A DNA stretch of 64,000 nucleotides from Planctomycetaceae bacterium (GTDB lineage: Bacteria; Planctomycetota; Planctomycetia; Planctomycetales; Planctomycetaceae). Below, piece by piece: positions 25,400 through 32,587 of this stretch (position 1 is the first letter of the stretch; each line of letters opens with the position of its first letter). Below the pieces are notes generated by a model, which saw nothing but the letters and a program-made list of their open reading frames with translations, was not told where the DNA came from and ran no database searches. The translations under genes were made by a program, and so were the position numbers. Location: assembly GCA_020426325.1 (NCBI GenBank), contig JAGQQG010000023.1, positions 1 to 64,000 on the forward strand. Reading direction: 5' to 3'.

Positions 25400-26800
25400 C
25401 TGAACACAGTCTTCAACACTCCCCAGACTGACGACACGATCGCCGCTTTAGCTTCCCCTCCAGGACCGGCATCACGGGGGATTTTGCGCGTCTGCGGCCC
25501 ACAAACGAAACAGGTCGTGTCCTCCCTATTCACACCGACAGACCCCGCAGAATGGGAGGGCTCGCATCAACCGTGGCGACATTCGGGATTCATGACGCTT
25601 CCGGAAGTTCACTGTCCACTACCTGTTGATGTCTTCCTTTGGCCAACAACACGTTCTTACACAGGCCAATCAACCGTTGAGATCCACATGGTTGGTTCCC
25701 CCCCCCTGCTGGAAGCGGTCCTGCAGCAACTCTTCGCTCACGGGGCACGTCCGGCTCAACGGGGGGAATTCACCCTGCGCGCGTTTCTCGCGGGGAGAAT
25801 CGATCTCATGCAGGCCGAAGCCGTGCTCGGCGTGATCGAGGCAACAGATCAGCAACAACTCAAAACGGCACTCGACCAGTTGGGCGGTGGTCTCTCTCAG
25901 CGAATCGCCGCTCTGCATGAAGAACTGCTGCTCCATCTCGCTGACCTCGAAGCAGGCCTGGACTTCATCGAAGAGGACATCGAATTCGTTTCCCGCGAGC
26001 AACTCTCCACTCGCCTGCAAAGTGGGAGGGAACTGCTGTCAGGGTTGATCTCGCAGTCGTCAACCCGGATGCAATCGACAGGTCGCCACAAGGTCGTCCT
26101 CGCTGGGCTTCCTAATGCAGGCAAGAGCACACTACTGAATGCACTCAGCGATCAAGAGGCTGCCATCGTCTCACAAACGGCCGGTACAACGCGCGATTAC
26201 CTTTGCGTCCCTCTGGACTGGAATGGACTGGCGATTGAGTTGATCGATACAGCCGGCTGGGATCGAACGGACGGCCCTGATGAAGAGAAGAGTATTGCCC
26301 AAGACGCCGACCACTTGCGGGATGGACAGTGGAAGCGGGCAGACCTCATCCTCTGGTGCACAGCCGCTGACGTCAGCCGTGCCGATACTGAACTCGATGC
26401 GAGTCTCCGTGAGGAGTGCCGACAAGCCATCCATCCTCTGATCCGTCTGACCACCAAGTCTGATTTGCCGGACACGATTTCAGGCGAAGACACAATCCCT
26501 GTGAGTGCCGCCACTGGAAAGGGATTGAACGACGTCAGGACAGCAGTCACGACACAGCTTCAGTTGACGGATTGCGGCAATCAGATCCTTGGCACGACTG
26601 CTGCCCGGTGTCTGGATAGCCTCCGGGGCGCACACGACGCCTTGTCCCGGGCGCAAGACGCAGCTGCTGCAAAGCTGGGGGATGAGTTGATCGCAGTCGA
26701 GTTGCGTGAAGCCATCGACCACCTCGGCCTGATCGCAGGTCGCGTTTTCACGGACGACATCCTCGATCGCATCTTCAGCCGATTCTGCATCGGGAAATAG
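25400..26800 (+). CDS. mnmE: tRNA uridine-5-carboxymethylaminomethyl modification GTPase MnmE
   Basis: MnmE with MnmG modifies wobble uridines in tRNA. Motifs are complete: the N-terminal folate-binding region with DTIAALASPPG and QRGEFTLRAFLAGRIDL, G1 GLPNAGKS (about 236-243), G2 TAGTTRD, G3 DTAG, G4 TKSD and the C-terminal FCIGK. The first normal start codon in frame (TTG 25484) falls inside the conserved N-terminus and would remove DTIAALASPP. The frame is open upstream to a stop at 25394-25396, with no ATG, GTG or TTG; the only near-start is CTG 25400, which I use. No Shine-Dalgarno is seen. A rare start or a sequence error near the 5' end are both possible. Confidence 0.93.
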   Translation: MNTVFNTPQTDDTIAALASPPGPASRGILRVCGPQTKQVVSSLFTPTDPAEWEGSHQPWRHSGFMTLPEVHCPLPVDVFLWPTTRSYTGQSTVEIHMVGSPPLLEAVLQQLFAHGARPAQRGEFTLRAFLAGRIDLMQAEAVLGVIEATDQQQLKTALDQLGGGLSQRIAALHEELLLHLADLEAGLDFIEEDIEFVSREQLSTRLQSGRELLSGLISQSSTRMQSTGRHKVVLAGLPNAGKSTLLNALSDQEAAIVSQTAGTTRDYLCVPLDWNGLAIELIDTAGWDRTDGPDEEKSIAQDADHLRDGQWKRADLILWCTAADVSRADTELDASLREECRQAIHPLIRLTTKSDLPDTISGEDTIPVSAATGKGLNDVRTAVTTQLQLTDCGNQILGTTAARCLDSLRGAHDALSRAQDAAAAKLGDELIAVELREAIDHLGLIAGRVFTDDILDRIFSRFCIGK

Positions 26801-26845
26801 CTTCGACGCTTGACTCTTCGTTCGCTGCACTCGACCATCCGCAGC

Positions 26846-27790
26846 ATGTCACTCTTGATTGGAATGGACGAAGCGGGCTACGGCCCCAATCTGGGACCGC
26901 TGGTCATCACAGCAACCGCATGGGAAGTGCCGGGAGATCCGCACGACTGCGACGTCTGGAATCTGCTCGACGAGGTGGTGTCGCAACGGCCCTCAACCGA
27001 TGGCCAACGACTCCACGTCGCTGACTCGAAACAGGTGTTCTCTCCCTCAAAAGGAGTGAAGGCACTGGAAACGTCGGTGCTCTGCCTGCTGCGTCTGGCC
27101 GGGATTGAGGCGGACTCGTTTTCGTCCCTGTGGCAGCAGCTTGCGGTACAATATCCAGATGATCAAGAGCAGGAGCCCTGGTTTTCCCAGGATACTTCTC
27201 TGCCCGTCGTGGCTGATTCGGATGACATCGACCGATTGACTGAGCGGCTCACCGCATGTGTAGAACGAGCGGGCATCGGGCGGCCGCGGATTCGTAGCGA
27301 TGTCGTGTTAACCGACCGGTTCAACCGCCTCACCAACGACCACGACAGCAAGGGGGTGACTCTGTCAAAGCTCAGCCTTGCTTTGCTCCGGACACTCTGG
27401 GAGCCAGTCGCCTCTGGCCGGGTGTTCATCGTCGCAGACAAACACGGGGGACGAAACCGCTACGATGGTCTGCTGGCGGACATTCTGGATGGGCAGATGA
27501 TCTTCCGGCTCGAAGAGGGACGCGAACGAAGTTCGTATCGCGTGGGCGACACAGAGATTCGATTTCAGACCAGGGCCGAGGCTCACTTTCCGGTGGCAGT
27601 CGCCTCGCTGGTCTCCAAGTATCTCCGCGAACTGGCCATGCTGTCCTTCAACCGCTTCTGGCAAGTACACCTCCCGCACATCAGACCGACTCAGGGCTAT
27701 CCCGTCGATGCGAAGCGGTTCAAGGCAGAGATCGCGGACATCCAGTCAACTCTCCAGATTCCGGATGCAATGCTCTGGCGCGAACGGTGA
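26846..27790 (+). CDS. Ribonuclease HII-like protein (divergent)
   Basis: A 314-residue protein. It begins MSLLIGMDEAGYGPNLGPLVI, clearly the first motif of RNase HII/HIII (D8, E9). A DSK motif follows in HVADSKQVF (about 58-66). Further candidate acidic residues are D198 in VADKHGGR and E245 in TRAEAHFPVAVASLVSKYLREL, which aligns with the SIVAK region of RNase HII with glutamate where aspartate is usual. It is longer than RNase HII (about 200 residues), with an inserted segment at about 85-150. It probably cuts RNA in RNA-DNA hybrids, but specificity may differ. ATG 26846 starts right at the motif; a TTG at 26810 is less likely. It lies 45 bases after mnmE, same strand. Confidence 0.75.
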   Translation: MSLLIGMDEAGYGPNLGPLVITATAWEVPGDPHDCDVWNLLDEVVSQRPSTDGQRLHVADSKQVFSPSKGVKALETSVLCLLRLAGIEADSFSSLWQQLAVQYPDDQEQEPWFSQDTSLPVVADSDDIDRLTERLTACVERAGIGRPRIRSDVVLTDRFNRLTNDHDSKGVTLSKLSLALLRTLWEPVASGRVFIVADKHGGRNRYDGLLADILDGQMIFRLEEGRERSSYRVGDTEIRFQTRAEAHFPVAVASLVSKYLRELAMLSFNRFWQVHLPHIRPTQGYPVDAKRFKAEIADIQSTLQIPDAMLWRER

Positions 27791-27813
27791 TCAAGGATCA
27801 AATCCACGATCGA

Positions 27814-27833
27814 AGATTTGAAATTTCAAATCT
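27814..27833. repeat. Perfect 20-base palindrome between convergent genes
   Basis: AGATTTGAAA is followed directly by its own reverse complement TTTCAAATCT. It lies between the ends of the RNase HII-like gene and the convergent beta-propeller gene. It could act as a bidirectional terminator or be a short repeat of unknown role. Confidence 0.5.
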
Positions 27834-27881
27834 GAAATCTCGAAGCATGGAGACCTTTCCGTTGAGCACGTTCTCTACCGC

Positions 27882-29159
27882 TTAGTCCTTCGCGATGCAG
27901 TACAGACGCTCGTAGGTTCGCAGGAAGATCTCTCCGTTCGACATGGCGGGCGTCGAGTGAGAGCGTTCGCCGAGGTCATTCTCGGCAAGCAACTCGAATT
28001 CGTCGGGATTGGGAGCAAAAACAGTCGTGACTCCCTGTTGACCGGTCACGTAAAGCCGACCGTCCGCGTACACCATTGATCCCCAGTGGGGACCATCTTT
28101 CGTCCGCTTGTGTTCCCAACACACCTCCCCCGTCTTCAGATCGAAGCAAACGATCGAGCCCGGTCCATCGGCATTGGCGTGATACACATGTTCGCCGATG
28201 ATGATGCCGCTGCCGATTCGTTGCGGGTTGTATGGTGACGTCGGAGCTTGTCGCCAGAGCTGATTCTGTTCGGTCATGTCACCCGATCCTCCGAGCCGAA
28301 AGCCCATCGCAGGTCCGCCGAAGCCCCCGAGCATCACGCCTAAATCGTCTCTGGCCAACGGGGATGTGTAACTGACATCACTGCGGTCGTTGGAGAGTCC
28401 TTCGACATACCAGAGCAGTTCGCCCGTCTCCGGGGAATAGCCTCCCACACGCGTCGGCATCGCCACCAGCAACTGTGTCAGACCATTCACGTTGACGACA
28501 ACCGGTGTGCTCCAGGTACTTGTGTATCGTCCCCCTTCTGAATCCGTACTCCCCGGCTCTTGGGTCTCCCAAAGGATTTCACCATCGGCCAGATTGAACG
28601 CCACAAGTTTGGTCCGTGCACCGGGGCCGCAAAGTTGAATCACCTTGTCATGCAGGATGATGGGAGACGAACCATAACCCCAGACGTGATTGAATTCACC
28701 CATCTGCTGAGACCAGACCAGTTCGCCATAGAAGTCGTAGCAGTGAATCCCAGCTGATCCATGCCACACGACCACCCGTTCCCCATCCGCAGCAGGAGTC
28801 GACCCACAGTACGGATTGGTCTCATGAGTCTCTGCGACCTTGCCAAACGGGACGGTCTTCACCCACAGCATTTCGCCGTTGGTCCGGTCAAAGCAGAGCA
28901 GGTGTCGCTTCTGTCCCCGTTCCTCAGCACACGTGACGGACACACGGCCGTTGGACACGATCGGGCTGCTGTTCGCAGGCGCGGGGAGCGGCACCGTCCA
29001 TTTGATGTTCGTCTCCGGACCCCACTCAACAGGCAGTCCCGATTCATCAGCCGTCCCGTCACCGTTCGGGCCACGAAAGGCAGGCCAATCTCCTGCGATG
29101 GTCAGCCCGGCTGATGTCATCAGGGCCAAGATTGAGGTAACCAACAAAGAGACTCGCAT
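27882..29159 (-). CDS. Secreted PQQ-like beta-propeller repeat protein
   Basis: A 425-residue exported protein with a signal peptide (about residues 1-22, ending SAGLTIAG). The body is a PQQ-type propeller with recurring blade motifs of the form G-x-x-x-W, such as RTNGEMLWV, YGELVWSQQM, ADGEILWETQ, ETGELLWYVE and KTGEVCWEHK. It resembles the BamB-like and quinoprotein-like propellers common in planctomycetes, which often have no cofactor. No catalytic residues of a dehydrogenase are evident. It is the last gene of a probable minus-strand unit starting with the PSD1 gene; the gap to the gene before it is 63 bases. Confidence 0.88.
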   Translation of the reverse strand: MRVSLLVTSILALMTSAGLTIAGDWPAFRGPNGDGTADESGLPVEWGPETNIKWTVPLPAPANSSPIVSNGRVSVTCAEERGQKRHLLCFDRTNGEMLWVKTVPFGKVAETHETNPYCGSTPAADGERVVVWHGSAGIHCYDFYGELVWSQQMGEFNHVWGYGSSPIILHDKVIQLCGPGARTKLVAFNLADGEILWETQEPGSTDSEGGRYTSTWSTPVVVNVNGLTQLLVAMPTRVGGYSPETGELLWYVEGLSNDRSDVSYTSPLARDDLGVMLGGFGGPAMGFRLGGSGDMTEQNQLWRQAPTSPYNPQRIGSGIIIGEHVYHANADGPGSIVCFDLKTGEVCWEHKRTKDGPHWGSMVYADGRLYVTGQQGVTTVFAPNPDEFELLAENDLGERSHSTPAMSNGEIFLRTYERLYCIAKD

Positions 29160-29222
29160 TACTGCACTCCCAGACCCTGATATTTTCGTTGCTGTCCCAA
29201 TGAACGGTCGTCAATGGACTCT

Positions 29223-30017
29223 TCAGACTCTCGTCCCCACGCCGAAGATGCGGTTCCGGCAATCGAGGCGGATGCTTTGGGAGTAGTGATACACGTTGAT
29301 CCCCTCCGCAATCTTCGTTGGTACGCGGACAAGAAACTCGGTCCAGTCGGCACAGTTGAATGCGGAAAACGCCAACTGCATCGAAGCGAGGAGCTGATCC
29401 GGCTCGACACTCAAATCCGGTAAGAGATGTGGTCCTGTGTCTGTCTGATAGACCCCGTCCCGTTCGTTGGCATTGATCGTCTTCACAGGGTATTCAAGAA
29501 CTGCGGAGTAGCGATCGGTCCTCAGTGTTGTCTCTGCAACGAGCGGTTCGTTTTCCAAGACCGCATTCACGATCGACTTGGCACATTCGAGCAACCGGCC
29601 CTCACAGTGCGACACGTCGATCCGCACACTGTCGAATACTTCTGCGATCACACCCAATTGTCGTTCGGACTGTTTGCCGCTGCCCGGCGGGTAGAGGTCA
29701 ACCTCCATGCCTGCCTGTGCAAACGTTTTGATGTTGAGGAAATGTGTCTCGCTGAAGATCGGAACGAAGTCGGCGTTCGGTTCGGTCCAGATGTGACGTT
29801 CGACACCAACACGCTCAGTTTTGCAACTCGCACCCAGGACGAATGTCTGGACGTCACCCGACTGCAGGTCCGTGATCCGGCAGCGGCATTCGATGGGAAT
29901 CCGTGCATTGTTGAGGCTGTACGGCGGCTGATGACTGACCGTCTTCGGTGGCTTCTTCTCAAAGTCGAGACGAAACGTGACGAATGAACGTGAGAAGTCG
30001 CAGACCTGGGTCGTCAT
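29223..30017 (-). CDS. Conserved-looking protein of unknown function
   Basis: A 264-residue soluble protein with no signal peptide and no membrane segment. I do not recognise the family. Visible features are a cysteine-bearing N-terminal part (IECRCRITDLQSG, then GASCKTERVG), balanced charged and hydrophobic residues through the length, and a C-terminal part with a strand-like LAFSAFNCADW. It starts six bases after the stop of the CxxCH cyclase-fold gene and precedes the PQQ propeller gene on the same strand, so it is very likely translated from the same transcript. Coding character and tight spacing make it a real gene. Confidence 0.65.
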   Translation of the reverse strand: MTTQVCDFSRSFVTFRLDFEKKPPKTVSHQPPYSLNNARIPIECRCRITDLQSGDVQTFVLGASCKTERVGVERHIWTEPNADFVPIFSETHFLNIKTFAQAGMEVDLYPPGSGKQSERQLGVIAEVFDSVRIDVSHCEGRLLECAKSIVNAVLENEPLVAETTLRTDRYSAVLEYPVKTINANERDGVYQTDTGPHLLPDLSVEPDQLLASMQLAFSAFNCADWTEFLVRVPTKIAEGINVYHYSQSIRLDCRNRIFGVGTRV

Positions 30018-30023
30018 GGCAGG

Positions 30024-31088
30024 CTATTCCGCTTCTGATGAAGGAGCCTCGGCTGAGGCGATGGCCATCACCGCGAAAGCCGTTCCCGCATGGGTGATGA
30101 AGTGCTTGCTGTCCGCGTGCAGCGATCGCGTGAACCAGCGGCCGCTCTCGCGCTGGTGACTCTTGAGCCACTGGATGCCACGCGTGATCGCAGGATCGTC
30201 CGCATGGATTCCGACCTCTCGCAGGATGAACACCACAAACCCGGTTCCGTATCCGTCGCTGGACTCCATGTCCTGTGGAGATCCGTCGTCTCGTAGCCAG
30301 TCGCCGAGCGTCGCCAGTCCCCAGCCGCCATCCTCTTTCTGCAGCGCACGAAGTTCTGCAACCACCTCTCCCTGTTGCTGCGGAGTGAGTAGTCCGTCCA
30401 GATGCTGCGACGCCCACAGGGCCATGGCCCGCTGATGCAGTGTGTGGCCAGGGTCAGCGTTGAGGTATCTCCTGAGTCCGTCGATACCGGCCTGCACCTG
30501 CTCTGTGTGTTCGTAATCGTCGCCTGCCATGCCGACGGCCAGTGCCGCAAGCGTGACCCCATAGTGATCGTCCGACTCCATCGGTGGCCAGTCGCAGTTG
30601 AGCCAGCTGAAGCCGCCATCTTCACGCTGCACCGTCCACATCCGGTCCAACGCTGTCCGAGTTTCTTCAGACAGAACTCCCGTGGTGGCCCGATCGTTGA
30701 ACACGAGTGCGGCCGCGGTTGCCACCACCTCCGCATCCCACCGCGGTCCCTCCTCCTGCCATCGCGCGTTGACCAGTTGCTTAGCAAACTCCCGCACACT
30801 CTCATGGGCGATCCCCTCTGACGAAACCATTGGGCGGGCGTAGAGATAGGCATAGTTTGTATGACAGGTGAAGCACTTTCGCTTGTTCTGCCAAGAGAGT
30901 GCCGCAGAATCGAGAAACGCGACTGCCTTCTCCAGAGAGTACTCCTCAGCGATCGCTTCATCCGCCAGGTTCTCTCCGGGATCGATCACGTTCTCAAGTG
31001 TGATCGGCTCAGCCGCATCGAGTGCAGTATTGGTAAGACAACAGACCAGCAGAAGTAGAAGCCTTCGCAACACAGGAATACCCTTCAA
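30024..31088 (-). CDS. Secreted prenyltransferase/squalene-oxidase-repeat protein with a CxxCH motif
   Basis: A 354-residue exported protein (signal peptide about residues 1-25). The body is an alpha/alpha-barrel of the terpenoid cyclase/prenyltransferase fold, with repeats such as REDGGFSWLNCDW and KEDGGWGLATLGDW. Near the N-terminus (about residues 72-76), KRKCFTCHTNY contains CxxCH, the c-type haem attachment motif, and the protein is exported, so covalent haem is plausible. I infer a planctomycete-type combination rather than a true hopene cyclase, whose DXDD acid motif I do not see. It sits 86 bases after the DUF1501 gene and six bases before the next gene. Confidence 0.8.
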   Translation of the reverse strand: MKGIPVLRRLLLLLVCCLTNTALDAAEPITLENVIDPGENLADEAIAEEYSLEKAVAFLDSAALSWQNKRKCFTCHTNYAYLYARPMVSSEGIAHESVREFAKQLVNARWQEEGPRWDAEVVATAAALVFNDRATTGVLSEETRTALDRMWTVQREDGGFSWLNCDWPPMESDDHYGVTLAALAVGMAGDDYEHTEQVQAGIDGLRRYLNADPGHTLHQRAMALWASQHLDGLLTPQQQGEVVAELRALQKEDGGWGLATLGDWLRDDGSPQDMESSDGYGTGFVVFILREVGIHADDPAITRGIQWLKSHQRESGRWFTRSLHADSKHFITHAGTAFAVMAIASAEAPSSEAE

Positions 31089-31174
31089 CTGAGAACTCGG
31101 GGGCAGGCACTTTGTGTGCTGATCCTACCATGAAGATGACGATATTCTCAAAGCTGACACCAGAATGTTCGTCA

Positions 31175-32581
31175 TCAAGCGACGATCTTCTCGATCACCT
31201 GGCCGGCGACATCGGTCAGGCGGAAGTCGCGGCCTGCGTAGCGGTAGGTCAGGCGTTCGTGATTGAGGCCTAGCAGATGCAGAATGGTGGCGTGCAGATC
31301 GTGGAGCGGAACAGGATTCTCCACCGCCTTGAATCCGAAGTCATCGGTCTCCCCGTACGTCATGCCGCCGCGGACTCCCCCGCCAGCCAGCCACATCGTG
31401 AAGCCGTAGTGATTGTGATCCCGACCGCCACTGTCGCCGGCAGCGGTCTCAGTTGTGGGCGTGCGACCGAATTCGCCCCCCCAGATGACGAGCGTATCCT
31501 CCAGCAGACCACGTCGTTTGAGATCAGTCAGGAGTGCTGCCATCGGGCGATCAGCATCCAGACAGAGTTTGCGGGAAGTCGCGTCATGATTGCTGTGCGT
31601 GTCCCACGGCTGACCATTGCCATAGTAGACTTGCACAAAACGGACTCCACGCTCGACAAGTCGTCGTGCGAGAAGACATCCATTCGAGAAGTGTCCCTCG
31701 CCGTACTCTTCCCGGACGGACTTTGACTCCTGATTGAGATCGAATGCCTCCGTCGCTGCAAACTGCATCCGGAAGGCCGTCTCCATCGAACGAATGCGAC
31801 CTTCGAGCTGAGTATCTCCGGCCCGTTGTTCGAGATGCCTCTGATTCAGCCGGGACATCAATTCCAGTTGCCGGCGTTGATCATCGACCGTCCGCGTTTC
31901 ATTTCTCAGGAAAGGAATCAGCTTTTCCGGAGCAGTCTCCGAGTGGTTGATGTAAGTCCCCTGATGCTCTGCGGGGAGAAATGCACTTGTCCAAAGAATC
32001 GAGAAACGAACGGGACGCCCCGGACAAAACACGACGTAACTCGGCAGGCTCTCGTTCTCCGTCCCCAACCCATACGACATCCAGGCTCCCATGCTGGGGC
32101 GTGTCGGCAGGATGGTGCCGTTGTTCATCAGCAGGAGAGCCGGGCCATGATTCGGATTCTCAGTATGTACCGACCTGAGCACGCAGATGTCATCAATGCA
32201 CTTCGACAGATAAGGCAGCAACTCGCTGACGGGGAGACCGCTTTCCCCCTGTGGCTGAAACGCAAACGGCGATGGTCTGAGGCCGGATGTCTTCCGTTCG
32301 GTCCGCAGGTCGGCCGACTCAGGACGTTGCCCGGCGTATTTCTCCAGCAACGGTTTGGGGTCGAACAAATCACACTGAAACGGCCCGCCATTCATGAAGA
32401 GATGAATGACCCGCTTGGCCCGTGGCGGCGCATGCGACGCTGTGCTGGCGATCGCACGCGACTCCCCTGCCAGTGCATTCAGCAAGGCCACGGACCCCAT
32501 CCCCCCGCCGAGCGTTCGCATCATCGACCGCCGTGACTGCACTGGGGGAGATTCAAACGCGGGTGTGACGAGATCGGACAT
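31175..32581 (-). CDS. DUF1501 domain-containing protein (twin-arginine leader)
   Basis: A 468-residue member of DUF1501, a sulfatase/alkaline-phosphatase-fold family abundant in planctomycetes and usually paired with PSD1/DUF1553 proteins. The leader has SRRSMMRTLGGGMGSVALL, so export by the Tat system is likely. Family features are visible: HLFMNGGPFQCDLFDPKP, LRSVHTENPNHGPA, WGGEFGRTPTTE, RDHNHYGF and LHDLHATILHLLGLNHERL. It starts six bases after the stop of the PSD1 protein, so the two are coupled. The biochemical function of the pair is not established. Confidence 0.93.
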   Translation of the reverse strand: MSDLVTPAFESPPVQSRRSMMRTLGGGMGSVALLNALAGESRAIASTASHAPPRAKRVIHLFMNGGPFQCDLFDPKPLLEKYAGQRPESADLRTERKTSGLRPSPFAFQPQGESGLPVSELLPYLSKCIDDICVLRSVHTENPNHGPALLLMNNGTILPTRPSMGAWMSYGLGTENESLPSYVVFCPGRPVRFSILWTSAFLPAEHQGTYINHSETAPEKLIPFLRNETRTVDDQRRQLELMSRLNQRHLEQRAGDTQLEGRIRSMETAFRMQFAATEAFDLNQESKSVREEYGEGHFSNGCLLARRLVERGVRFVQVYYGNGQPWDTHSNHDATSRKLCLDADRPMAALLTDLKRRGLLEDTLVIWGGEFGRTPTTETAAGDSGGRDHNHYGFTMWLAGGGVRGGMTYGETDDFGFKAVENPVPLHDLHATILHLLGLNHERLTYRYAGRDFRLTDVAGQVIEKIVA

Positions 32582-32587
32582 TTCGCT

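Noticed and set aside
31826..32536. 236-codon open frame on the plus strand
   Set aside because: Antisense to the DUF1501 gene, whose motifs are unmistakable.
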